This document shows, piece by piece, positions 1 through 7,541 of a stretch of DNA of 64,000 nt (the first letter of the stretch is position 1; each line of letters starts with the position of its first letter). The position numbers and the translations under genes were made by a program. The DNA comes from DAITQM01 sp039794245. GTDB lineage: Bacteria; Pseudomonadota; Gammaproteobacteria; Xanthomonadales; Wenzhouxiangellaceae. The DNA lies in the NCBI GenBank assembly GCA_039794245.1, contig JBDIVS010000009.1, positions 36,536 to 100,535 on the forward strand, read 5' to 3'. The notes under the pieces were generated by a model. It did no database searches. It was given only the letters and a program-made list of their open reading frames with translations, and had not been told where the DNA came from.

Positions 1-504
1 GCCAGTCCGGCAGCGCGCTGGACTTTCTGGGCTACACGTTCCGTTACGACCGGGATCTGCATGGTGGCTCTCACCGCTACCTGTATGTGGGTCCGTCGGC
101 CAAGGCACTGGCTCGGGCGCGGGACCACCTGCGGGAACTGACCGCGGCGCGGTACTGCTTTGTGCCGTTGCCCCATCTGATTGCGCGGATCAATCGCTAT
201 CTGGTGGGCTGGCAGGCGTACTTCCGCGTGGGTTATCCCCGTCGGAGTTACCGTCACCTGAACCATCATGCTCGCCGACGGCTGGCCTGCCACCTGCGGC
301 GTCGCAGCCAGCGCCCCTTTCGTCTCCCCGAAGGGGTCACGCTCTACCGTCATCTGGCCGATCTGGGTCTGGTGTATCTGTAGCGCGGCGCGGCTTGCCC
401 TGTGCATGCTTGTGACGAATCCACCGGGAGCGCCGGATGCGGGAAATCCGCACGTCCGGTGCGACGAGGGCCCGGCATCCGTCGGGTTCCTCGCCTACTC
501 TACT
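1..504 (+). mobile_element. Group II intron, 3' portion (left edge cut by window)
   Basis: The segment holds the C-terminal part of an intron-encoded maturase, a short linker, and a 3' ribozyme end with domain V and domain VI. Domain V starts at about 428 with GAGC, has a GGAAAT-type loop region and closes with a GTCCGGTGCG arm. Domain VI ends in CCTACTCTAC near 504, where the unpaired A expected as branch point can sit. The same domain V/VI sequence recurs at 8839-8946. The 5' end of the intron lies outside the window. The exact 3' splice point is inferred from where the two copies stop matching. Confidence 0.85.
3..383 (+). CDS. ltrA-like: Group II intron reverse transcriptase/maturase, C-terminal fragment
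   Basis: The open frame enters from the left edge and ends with TAG at 381-383, so only about 126 C-terminal residues are present. The fragment begins with a DFLGYTFR motif typical of the end of the reverse transcriptase thumb. It continues through the maturase (GIIM) domain, with a PSAKALARARDHLREL helix, a LIARINRYLVGWQAYFR stretch and an arginine-rich tail. In this family the domain binds the intron RNA and promotes splicing and mobility. It sits directly 5' of the domain V/VI ribozyme end, the usual arrangement for an ORF in domain IV. The catalytic reverse transcriptase residues lie outside the window, so activity cannot be judged. Confidence 0.9.
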   Translation, partial: QSGSALDFLGYTFRYDRDLHGGSHRYLYVGPSAKALARARDHLRELTAARYCFVPLPHLIARINRYLVGWQAYFRVGYPRRSYRHLNHHARRRLACHLRRRSQRPFRLPEGVTLYRHLADLGLVYL

Positions 505-571
505 GGTGAAAAATAATTTTACTGGATTCCCGCTTTCGCGGGAATGACAAAAATAAGGTGGGGTCCGCTTT

Positions 572-605
572 CGCCTGTCTGCGTGCGTATACGCACAGGC
601 AGGCG
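572..605. repeat. 34-bp palindromic hairpin repeat, copy 1
   Basis: A 34-bp sequence with the perfect palindrome GTGCGTATACGCAC at its core and CCTG/CAGG flanks. It recurs with one difference at 1830-1863. Just upstream (520-547) is a small inverted repeat of the form ATTCCCGC-TTTC-GCGGGAAT. It may be a dispersed REP-like hairpin; no function can be assigned. Confidence 0.6.
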
Positions 606-630
606 AGAATGACTAAACCAAACAGTTTGA

Positions 631-1044
631 TCAGTACTGCCACGGGTTGATCAGTTCCAGTTCAAGTGACTGAAAGTCTGTGGTGTTGCGTGTCGCCAGC
701 GGGCTGTGATGTACGATCGCGATTGCGGCGATCATGCCGTCGGGAACCGACATCGGCGTGCCCGCCCGCGCCAATGGGCCCATCAGTTCACCGTAAAGCA
801 AAGCCGCCTGTTCGGTAAAGGGATAAATGCGCTCGGCAAACCGTTCACGCCATGCATTCAGCCCCTGCAGTAACAGATCGGACCGCGGGTCGGGCCGGAT
901 TTTTGCGATACCGAACGCGATTTCGGCGATTGTCACGGTCGGAATGGCGAGTTCCTGGTCGTGCACCGCCAGCCAGTTCATGACCCGCTCGTCGGGGTCG
1001 CGGCGCAAACTCTCGGAGATGACATTGGTGTCGAGAAAAATCAC
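631..1044 (-). CDS. vapC: VapC/FitB-type PIN-domain toxin (putative RNase)
   Basis: The protein has 137 residues, a normal size for a PIN toxin. It opens with MIFLDTNVISE, giving the first acidic residue of the PIN active site (D5). E41 follows in TIAEIAFG, and a late acidic pair lies in SVPDGMIAA, near residue 103. The closing region ATRNTTDF contains the last conserved Asn/Asp position. PIN toxins cleave RNA, often initiator tRNA, in a Mg-dependent way. The gene overlaps the 3' end of the upstream antitoxin gene by four bases (ATGA), typical of a translationally coupled pair. The target is unknown. Confidence 0.92.
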   Translation of the reverse strand: MIFLDTNVISESLRRDPDERVMNWLAVHDQELAIPTVTIAEIAFGIAKIRPDPRSDLLLQGLNAWRERFAERIYPFTEQAALLYGELMGPLARAGTPMSVPDGMIAAIAIVHHSPLATRNTTDFQSLELELINPWQY

Positions 1045-1295
1045 AAGTCGATACCGGTATGCGGCGTGCGGTGATCACGGATGATGTTTTCGAGATCCAG
1101 ATCGGTGGCAAAACGCCGGTTGAGTCCGGCGTAGAAACTCGATGCCGGCTCACGCCCGGTCTGGCGCGCGGCATATTCCTCCAGCGCACGTTCGACCACC
1201 TCGGCTACGGTACGCCGCTCGCGCCGCGCCAGTTGATGCGCCAGTTCCCGCGCTCGCGCGCTACGGACGGACAGTTGCGGTTCGGCCATGGTCAA
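1041..1295 (-). CDS. vapB: VapB-type antitoxin (Rv0623/PSK-like family)
   Basis: The product has 84 residues. Its N-terminal part, LSVRSARARELAHQLARR followed by RRTVAEVVERALEEY, fits the Rv0623-like antitoxin family, in which a short N-terminal DNA-binding fold regulates the operon. The C-terminal half, containing FATDLDLENIIRDHR, would wrap the PIN toxin. It is the first gene of the pair and overlaps the toxin start by ATGA. The pair lies directly downstream of a group II intron, consistent with an accessory region. Autoregulation is expected from the family but no operator was identified. Confidence 0.88.
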   Translation of the reverse strand: MTMAEPQLSVRSARARELAHQLARRERRTVAEVVERALEEYAARQTGREPASSFYAGLNRRFATDLDLENIIRDHRTPHTGIDL

Positions 1296-1475
1296 TAACC
1301 CCGGTCGGCGAAAAACATGATCTTACCAGCTTGCTGGCTAGATGGCAAATGACGGCTGGCCGATCCGACATCTTTCATCATCCCGACTTTCAAATTCGCT
1401 ATCGATAAGGGGCGGTCTTTTCCGATGCATTCGTATATCCCTGTGAGAATCCATCTTGATCGGAGGAGTCCGTCT

Positions 1476-1664
1476 ATGCGCAATTCAATATTGTCCTTTT
1501 TGGCCGCCGCGGCGTTTCTGATTCCTTCCGCCCAGGCGGTGGACGGAGTCCGTGAGATCAACTAGTTGTGCGCCACCGGCCCGGGTTGCTTTGATGATGA
1601 TCTCGGCGGCTTTCCGGTCACCATCAACAATCCGGGCAGCTACCGGTTGACCAGCAACCTTACG
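1476..1664 (+). pseudogene. Remnant of a secreted right-handed beta-helix-type protein
   Basis: An ATG at 1476 follows a good ribosome site (CGGAGGAG at about 1461-1468). It encodes a clear signal peptide, MRNSILSFLAAAAFLIPSAQA, and then VDGVREIN before an in-frame TAG at 1563-1565. Beyond the stop the same frame continues with LCATGPGCF, FPVTINNPGSYRLTSNL, which resembles the N-terminal start of secreted beta-helix repeat proteins. The homology stops near 1661, where unrelated repeat-like sequence takes over. It is therefore both interrupted by a stop codon, probably a mutated CAG Gln, and truncated. Family assignment is by resemblance only. Confidence 0.65.
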
Positions 1665-1829
1665 AAGCGCACGAAGGTCTCGCTCCGGCAGATTCCCTCC
1701 TTCGTGATCCTTCGTGTCCTTCGGTGAAAAACATTTTTACTGGATATATGCGCGCCATCCTCGGCGCGTACCCCTGCCCGGTCGCCTGCGTCGCGTTCAA
1801 ATTCGCTCCAGGCGAATTTGTCCCGCATG

Positions 1830-1863
1830 CGCCTGTGTGCGTGCGTATACGCACAGGCAGGCG
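1830..1863. repeat. 34-bp palindromic hairpin repeat, copy 2
   Basis: Matches the 572-605 repeat at 33 of 34 positions, with the same GTGCGTATACGCAC core. It lies between the beta-helix remnant and the 3' end of the kinase gene. The sequence around it (about 1665-1899) holds further short inverted repeats and no recognisable gene. Confidence 0.6.
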
Positions 1864-1899
1864 GGAACGAAGCACGAACAACGCTCCACACGGGTGGAA

Positions 1900-4620
1900 T
1901 TAGCTGGCAGACAAATCCCGGCGGGCGGCGGCGATGTTTTGTAAGGCGGGGTGCTCGGTCAGGTTCAGGTCGAGCAGCAGGGTTTCGGCTTCGACGAGTT
2001 CGTTTTGGGCGTCGATCCGGCGGCCGAGTGCGGTCAGGGCGGCGGCGCGCAGAATCTTGCAGTCGGCGATCTCGACGGCGCGTCCCGGCTGCGTCACCGC
2101 AGCGAGCGCGAGATCGATCTCGCTGAGCGCGGCTGCCGGTTGCCCCACCCGGGATTGACAGCCGGCCCGGGCCTCGTGCAGCCGGGCGCGATATTCGGCG
2201 CTCGTCGGCAGGCGGCCATTCAGGCGGCGTTCGAGGTCGGCGAGGATCGAGATGCCTGCCGGCGCGTCGCCCAGCATGCAATGGCTCAGGGCCAGCAGGG
2301 CTTCGACATGGGTGCGGGTCTCGTTGTCGGTTTTGCCTTGCTGATCGAGTAGACGGCGCGCTGTTTCCAGTGCCGCTACCGCTTCTGGCCAGCGGTGCAT
2401 CCGGGTGAGCAGCATGCCCTGGTTGATGTGGAAAAAGTCATAGTCAGCTGCTTCCTTGCCGCTGGCCCTGGCCCATTCGGTGCTGGAGACGGACATTTCG
2501 TGCAGGGCCTTTTCGTAATCGCCGCGGTAGAGCAAAAGGCGGGCCTGGAGATGGCGGGCCGCGGCCCGGTATTCGGCCGGCCCGGTAAAAATCCGGTCGT
2601 AGAGTGCGAGTGCTTCGCCGAGGTGGTGTTCGGCATCGGCAAAATGACCTAAATCTATCTCGATGGACGCGCTGTTGGCCAGGGTCACCGCATAACGCAG
2701 GCTTTCGGTGCCGTATAGGCGGCGTACGGTGGGCACGATCTCGCGGTTGAGACTGGATGCAGGTTCGAGTTTGCCGGCCAGGCGGTAGGCGATGGCCAGG
2801 GGGTTCAGGACGTTGTAACGCAGGCGGTCGTCCACTTGTTCCGCTTGTCGTTGCTGCATTTGGCGATACAACGGCTCGAGTATCGCCAGGGCGCGGGTGT
2901 TGTCGCCGCGCATGATTTCCAGGTAGCCGCGGATCGCGCGGATTGCAGCGAACGATTTCCACGGCGCCGGCGGGATGCCGAGGGCGGATTCGGCTTCCAG
3001 CAGCGAGCGTTCGGCATCGTCGAGCCGGCGCTCTTTCATCGCCAGCCAGCCCTGTTGGCGCAGGGCATACGCCAAATCAGCAGGGCGCTGCTGGTTTGGA
3101 TCAATGGCAATCATCACCGCCTGGTCGATCAGCGGCCGGGCCTGTTCGACCCGGTTCAAGCTGAGATAGACTTCGCCGATGGTGGTCAACATGCCGAAGC
3201 GGTCGTCGTCCGCTGCGGTCGATGGATCGAGTGCCCGTTGCGCACCCAGTTCGAGCAGCTCCTCGGTATCGGGAAGCTGATCGCGCGGCCGATCCGCCGC
3301 CGCGGCACGGAACAACTCAAGCAGGAAATCGCGCAGTTTCGTGGCGCGTTGCAAGGCCACGGTGGTCTGAGCCAGCGCCGCGGTGGCCCGCTCGGCTTGC
3401 CACACCGCAACGGCCGCACCGGTGAGCAGCGACATCATGGCCAGTCCGCCGGCAGCGGCGGCGACCCGGTGGCGGCGGAACCATTTGCCGGCACGATACA
3501 TCCGGCCGCCGCCGCGTGCCGCAACCGGTTTCAGCGCCAGCCAGTTTTGCAGGTCGGTGAGCATGGCAGCGGCCGTCGGATAACGCCGTTCGGGATCGGC
3601 GGCGAGCGCTTGCCGGCAGATTACGTCGAGATCGCCTTTGAGGTGGCGGGCCAGGCGCCGGTCCCGGACGCAGTCCGAGGGCGGCATGGCGACACCGGTT
3701 GCGTGCTCCCGGCCGAGCAGCAGCGAGATCGTATCGCGGCCGTCGCGCAACCGCCGGCCGCTCAGCATTTCGTAGAGCAAAGCGCCTAAGCCATAGACGT
3801 CGTGCGTTGTCGCCGGCCCGCCGGTGACGAACTGTTCCGGTGCGGCGTAAGCGGGCGTGCAGCGGAGCAGGGCGGCAGGCCGGCCCGCTTCATGTTCGGT
3901 GGTCAAAAGGCCGGCGATGCCGAAATCCAGCAGTTTGACCAGGCCCTCGTCCGTCACCAGGACGTTGGCGGGTTTGATGTCGTTATGCACGACCAGGTGG
4001 CGATGGGCGTGGGCCACGGCTTCGGCGGCGGCACATAAAAGCTCGATCCTTTGCCGTACGGCAAGACGGCGTTCTTCACAGTAACGGATGAGCGCCATGC
4101 CGCGGACATATTCCATCACCAGGTACGGGATGCCGTCGTCGGTGATGCCGCCGTCGATCAGGCGGGCGATGTTGGGATGCGTCAGGCGCGCCAGGATGCG
4201 GATTTCGTCGCGCAACCGCTCGGCTTGGCGTTGGCTGAAGGGGCCCGGCGGTAGAACCTTGATCGCCGCCTGCATTTCGAACTGACCGTCGGCGCGTTCG
4301 CCCAACAGCACCACTCCCATGCCGCCGCGGGCGATCTCGCGCACTGCCCGCCAGTTGCCGAAACGCCGGCCGGCGAGTCGTTCGGGAATCTTGCCCAGGT
4401 TGATGCCGGCATCGGCGGTCAGACACCGTACAATGTCGTCCAGTGAGCGATCGAGGATCGACTCGTCCGGTGCATCGTGGGCGGCGAGCAGGCAGTCCAG
4501 CCGCTGCCGTATTTCCGGCCCGGCGGCGTCGAGTCCCGGGTGCTCCGGTCGAACGGCGGGCGGCAGCGCTGCCAGTTCGTCGAACAGCGCACCGACCTGC
4601 CGCCAGGTAGTGGCATCCAT
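1900..4620 (-). CDS. Membrane Ser/Thr protein kinase with C-terminal TPR repeats
   Basis: 906 residues. The order is: N-terminal leader; PknB-like kinase domain (about 86-350); one membrane segment near 393-412; then a long alpha-helical region with tetratricopeptide-like repeats to the end. Kinase landmarks are a glycine loop IARGGMGVV, the ATP-binding lysine in AAIKVL, DFG in LLDFGIAGL and APE in AYAAPEQ. The catalytic loop reads HNDIKPANV, so the usual HRD arginine is Asn while the catalytic Asp remains. The TPR region would be on the far side of the membrane or act as a docking scaffold. The gene follows the ECF sigma gene with an ATG/TAA junction overlap at 4620, so they are co-transcribed. 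In ECF43-like systems such kinases control the partner sigma factor; that is inferred here from context. Confidence 0.92.
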   Translation of the reverse strand: MDATTWRQVGALFDELAALPPAVRPEHPGLDAAGPEIRQRLDCLLAAHDAPDESILDRSLDDIVRCLTADAGINLGKIPERLAGRRFGNWRAVREIARGGMGVVLLGERADGQFEMQAAIKVLPPGPFSQRQAERLRDEIRILARLTHPNIARLIDGGITDDGIPYLVMEYVRGMALIRYCEERRLAVRQRIELLCAAAEAVAHAHRHLVVHNDIKPANVLVTDEGLVKLLDFGIAGLLTTEHEAGRPAALLRCTPAYAAPEQFVTGGPATTHDVYGLGALLYEMLSGRRLRDGRDTISLLLGREHATGVAMPPSDCVRDRRLARHLKGDLDVICRQALAADPERRYPTAAAMLTDLQNWLALKPVAARGGGRMYRAGKWFRRHRVAAAAGGLAMMSLLTGAAVAVWQAERATAALAQTTVALQRATKLRDFLLELFRAAAADRPRDQLPDTEELLELGAQRALDPSTAADDDRFGMLTTIGEVYLSLNRVEQARPLIDQAVMIAIDPNQQRPADLAYALRQQGWLAMKERRLDDAERSLLEAESALGIPPAPWKSFAAIRAIRGYLEIMRGDNTRALAILEPLYRQMQQRQAEQVDDRLRYNVLNPLAIAYRLAGKLEPASSLNREIVPTVRRLYGTESLRYAVTLANSASIEIDLGHFADAEHHLGEALALYDRIFTGPAEYRAAARHLQARLLLYRGDYEKALHEMSVSSTEWARASGKEAADYDFFHINQGMLLTRMHRWPEAVAALETARRLLDQQGKTDNETRTHVEALLALSHCMLGDAPAGISILADLERRLNGRLPTSAEYRARLHEARAGCQSRVGQPAAALSEIDLALAAVTQPGRAVEIADCKILRAAALTALGRRIDAQNELVEAETLLLDLNLTEHPALQNIAAARRDLSAS

Positions 4621-5168
4621 TAACTTCTTAGCTCAGTCTGCAAAAAGGCGCGTGCTTTTTGCCAGTCGCGGGCGGCGGTGCGAAGCGAAATGCCCAGGCA
4701 GTCGGCCGCCTCGTCGAGCGGCAAGCCGGCGAAAAAGCGCAATTCCACCAGGCGGGCCAGCCGCTCGTCCAGTTTTTGCAGGCGGTCGAGGGCGTGGTCA
4801 ACGGCGATGATCTGCTCGAGTGCGTCGTTCTGCTCGCCGGGCTTGACATCCGGCACCGCTTGCTGCGGCGCCGCGCGTTTGTGCGCGCCACGGTAACGGG
4901 CGTAATCGACGAGGATCTGGCGCATCGCCAGGGCGGCGGTTGCCAGGTAATGACTGCGGTTGCGCCGGCCGGCGGTTTTGCCGTTGAGCTTCAGCCAGGC
5001 TTCGTGGACGATGGCGGTGGTGTTGAGGGTCGAGGCGGGGTTGCGGCGGCGTTCGCGCCGGGCGATGGCGCGCAATTCGGTGTACACCGCCGCGAAGGTC
5101 GCGTCCGGAGACGATGAGGCGCCGCCGGCGAGCCGCATTCCGGCCGCCTGTGCGTTTATCACAGTCAT
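4620..5168 (-). CDS. ECF-family RNA polymerase sigma factor, kinase-associated type
   Basis: 182 residues. Region 2 is visible as TELRAIARRERRR and LNTTAIVHEAWLKL, with region 2.4-like SHYLATAALAMRQILVDYAR. Region 4 carries a helix-turn-helix in RLVELRFFAGLPLDEAADCLGISLRTAARDWQKARAFL. The pattern fits the TIGR02999/ECF43 type, in which the sigma gene neighbours a Ser/Thr kinase and no classical anti-sigma factor is present. The downstream kinase-TPR gene abuts it. A conventional promoter candidate lies at 5228-5256. Target promoters are unknown. Confidence 0.9.
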   Translation of the reverse strand: MTVINAQAAGMRLAGGASSSPDATFAAVYTELRAIARRERRRNPASTLNTTAIVHEAWLKLNGKTAGRRNRSHYLATAALAMRQILVDYARYRGAHKRAAPQQAVPDVKPGEQNDALEQIIAVDHALDRLQKLDERLARLVELRFFAGLPLDEAADCLGISLRTAARDWQKARAFLQTELRS

Positions 5169-5227
5169 CCTGGCTCTTCACAACCCAAGGTTCACGCCGC
5201 GGTGCATTGCCGCTCGCGTATAAGTTT

Positions 5228-5256
5228 ATTATGCGGTATACGGCAAGCGCGATCAA
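5228..5256 (-). promoter_or_regulatory. Sigma70-like promoter candidate for the ECF sigma-kinase operon
   Basis: On the minus strand TTGATC is followed after 17 bases by CATAAT. It ends about 60 bases before the ATG of the sigma gene. Only sequence resemblance supports it. Confidence 0.45.
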
Positions 5257-5339
5257 GCGCGGCGGGAGGCGGGCGGGTTGCGGGGTATGATTTGCAGGTG
5301 CCCGGGCAATGACACGGGGTTGAGCGGAGTGATGTCGAA

Positions 5340-5762
5340 GTGAGAGCGATACCGGCGATGGTGTTTTGCGGCCTGGCGGCCGGCTGTGCGGCCGGTGGGA
5401 CGGCACCCGCAGTGAATCCGGAACAGGAGGTTGCCGAGGTGCAGATGAAGATCAAGATGCCGGAGCGCGGCGATTTGACCCACGCGGTGGCGGCGGCGCG
5501 GCGGGATCTGGCCGGGCGTACCGGGTTGGCCGAATCAGAACTGGCTGTGCACACGGCCGAAGCGGTGACCTGGCGCGACGGCAGCCTGGGCTGCCCTGAG
5601 CCGGGCATGATGTACACCCAGGCGCTGGTCGAGGGTTATCTGATCCGATTCGAGGCCGGTGGCGAACGGTACGAATATCACGGCGTCTGGGGCGCCGCGC
5701 CGGCCTATTGCCCGGCCGATCGGGCGCGCCTGCCGTATCGCTCAGACGATCCAGCACGTTGA
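5340..5762 (+). CDS. Small exported lipoprotein of unknown function
   Basis: 140 residues from a GTG start at 5340. The N-terminus has a short hydrophobic stretch and a lipobox-like LAAGC, which would give an acylated Cys near position 16. A later motif, SLGCPEPGMMYTQALVEGYLI, is shared by many small proteobacterial lipoproteins of unknown role, and the rest looks like a small beta-rich domain. The stop overlaps the probable start of the next gene, the pteridine reductase-like SDR, so the two may be co-transcribed. No catalytic motif is visible and no function is assigned. Confidence 0.75.
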   Translation: MRAIPAMVFCGLAAGCAAGGTAPAVNPEQEVAEVQMKIKMPERGDLTHAVAAARRDLAGRTGLAESELAVHTAEAVTWRDGSLGCPEPGMMYTQALVEGYLIRFEAGGERYEYHGVWGAAPAYCPADRARLPYRSDDPAR

Positions 5763-6520
5763 AGGTGCGGGTGGAGCGCGCCGCGCTGCAATCACCCGCT
5801 CTGGCGCTGGTCACCGGTGGCGGACAGCGGATCGGTGCGGCGATCTCGCGCGCACTGCACGGGCGCGGCCTCGATCTGCTCGTCACCTGCCGTTCTTCGC
5901 CCGCTGCGGCAGAGCGGCTGGCCGGCGAATTGAATGCCGAACGTCCGGGATCGGTCGTGGTGCGCCGGCTCGATCTGACCGACGATGTGCAGATCGCGGC
6001 GCTGGCCGATGAGATCAACCGCCGCGGCCGGCTCGACCTTCTGGTCCACAATGCCTCGGCGTTTTATCCGACGCCGCTCGGCGCGGTGACGCCCGCCGCC
6101 TGGGACGATCTGCTGGCCGGCAACCTGCGCGGTCCGTTTTTTTTGACCCAGGCACTCCGCCCGGCGCTGGCTGCCGCCGCGGGGGCGGTGGTGGCGCTGG
6201 CCGATATCCACGGCGAGCGCCCGCTCAGCGGCCATGCGGTGTACAGCATCGCCAAGGCGGGGTTGATCATGATGGTCCGGGCATTGGCCCGCGAGCTGGC
6301 ACCGGAGATCCGGGTCAACGGCGTGTCGCCTGGTTATATCCTCGCCCCGGAGGAAGGATTTTCCGCCGGTGTCGAGAAGGCGATGTTGAAGCGTATCGCT
6401 CTGGCCCGGCGCGGCACGCCAGGTGAGATCGCCGAAGCCGTCTGTTATCTCGGCCTTGACGCGAGCTATGTCACCGGCCAGGTGCTGGCGATCGACGGCG
6501 GGCGCAGCCTGTTCATGTGA
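5759..6520 (+). CDS. folM: SDR-family pteridine reductase-like protein (FolM/PTR1 type)
   Basis: About 253 residues of a short-chain dehydrogenase/reductase. The NADP-binding Rossmann start is ALVTGGGQRIGAAIS. LDLTDD and LLVHNASAFYP mark the cofactor-binding region. The catalytic YxxxK is in AVYSIAKAGL, and ADIHGERPL before it is typical of pteridine reductases. Such enzymes reduce dihydromonapterin or dihydropterins. Convergent folK and folB directly downstream support a folate or tetrahydromonapterin role. The start is uncertain: TTG 5759 overlaps the stop of the upstream lipoprotein gene, with GTG at 5765 and 5771 as alternatives. Its end overlaps the folK 3' end by a few bases. Confidence 0.85.
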   Translation: MKVRVERAALQSPALALVTGGGQRIGAAISRALHGRGLDLLVTCRSSPAAAERLAGELNAERPGSVVVRRLDLTDDVQIAALADEINRRGRLDLLVHNASAFYPTPLGAVTPAAWDDLLAGNLRGPFFLTQALRPALAAAAGAVVALADIHGERPLSGHAVYSIAKAGLIMMVRALARELAPEIRVNGVSPGYILAPEEGFSAGVEKAMLKRIALARRGTPGEIAEAVCYLGLDASYVTGQVLAIDGGRSLFM

Positions 6521-7052
6521 GCCGCCCGGCAGCGGGCCGTTGTCGTGTGGCGGGCCGGCCGCAAGCGGCGAGCGTACACCGGACGAGGGCCGGCGCTGCG
6601 CCAGCGACTTCGCGCCAGAGCAGCCGCAACGGTTTGTCGCGAACCGGATGGCGCCACTCGGGGGCCAGTTCGCTGAACGGCTTTAGCACATGCGCTGCGT
6701 GTAGGATATCCGGGTGCGGCAAGTCGAGGCCGTGGTGCCGGCCGATGCAATCGCCGAAAGTCAGAATATCGAGATCGAGCGGGCGGTTGGCATAACCGTG
6801 CTGTTCTTGCCGCCGGCCGCAACGTCTTTCGAGCAGGGTAAGCCAGCGCTTCAAAGCCGGCAGGTCACCGTGATAATCGAAACCGGCGACCAGGTTGATG
6901 AACTCGGGACCGTCGAAACCGACGGCGGGACTGCGATACGCCGGTGAAATCTCGAGGCGCGGATCGTAAGCGCGCAATTCAGCCAGCGCCGTTGCGAGAT
7001 GAATCACGGGCTCGAGATTGGCCCCGATGCCGAGATAGACCTTGACGCTCAT
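6513..7052 (-). CDS. folK: 2-amino-4-hydroxy-6-hydroxymethyldihydropteridine pyrophosphokinase
   Basis: 179 residues. It transfers pyrophosphate from ATP to 6-hydroxymethyl-dihydropterin in the folate pathway. The start VYLGIGANL, the pterin-binding stretch FINLVAGF and the signature RPLDLDILTFGD identify HPPK; LDLPHPDILHAAHVLKP follows as usual. The C-terminal 20 or so residues, rich in Arg and Pro, are an extension beyond the family core. It overlaps the upstream folB by four bases, giving a folB-folK operon, and converges on the SDR gene. Confidence 0.95.
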   Translation of the reverse strand: MSVKVYLGIGANLEPVIHLATALAELRAYDPRLEISPAYRSPAVGFDGPEFINLVAGFDYHGDLPALKRWLTLLERRCGRRQEQHGYANRPLDLDILTFGDCIGRHHGLDLPHPDILHAAHVLKPFSELAPEWRHPVRDKPLRLLWREVAGAAPALVRCTLAACGRPATRQRPAAGRLT

Positions 7053-7399
7053 CTTTGCCGTTCGATCACCACGCCGACGTCGCGCGCCCCGGTTACGGCG
7101 CCCGGTTTGCGGACGCTGAGCCGGACCCAGGGCACATCGAATTCATCGAGGATCATCCGGGCGCAGCGCTCGGCCAGGGTTTCGATCAACCGGCAGCGGC
7201 TCGCTTCGACCAGCGCGATCAGTCGCTTGGCGACCGCCTTGTAGTCGATCGTCGCGCCGATCTCGTCCAGCGCCGCGGCGGCGGCGATATCGGCCGGCAT
7301 CGTCACATCGAGCGCCACGACCTGGTGGATCTCCCGCTCCCAGTCGTAAACGCCGATCACGGTTTCGATCCTGAGATCTTCGATCAGTATTTGATCCAT
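7049..7399 (-). CDS. folB: Dihydroneopterin aldolase
   Basis: 116 residues, the usual length. MDQILIEDLRIETVIGVYDWE is the standard N-terminus of the family (shared with its tunnelling fold). The later TIDYKAVAKRLIALVE and CRLIETLAERCARMIL contain the conserved Tyr and Glu used for pterin binding. It converts dihydroneopterin into 6-hydroxymethyl-dihydropterin, the substrate of FolK encoded by the overlapping downstream gene. The family can also epimerise dihydroneopterin or dihydromonapterin, which would link to the FolM-like SDR nearby. Confidence 0.95.
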   Translation of the reverse strand: MDQILIEDLRIETVIGVYDWEREIHQVVALDVTMPADIAAAAALDEIGATIDYKAVAKRLIALVEASRCRLIETLAERCARMILDEFDVPWVRLSVRKPGAVTGARDVGVVIERQR

Positions 7400-7541
7400 C
7401 GGTCAGCTTTCTTGTCGAGTTGTGCGATCGTCCGGGTGTATGCGGCGCAGCGCCGGCCCGGTCCCATAAGCCCGGGTGGCGGCCGGCTCTGCCGAGCGGC
7501 CGGTTGCTGTTACGAATGTTACATTGCCTGCCAGGTGTACG

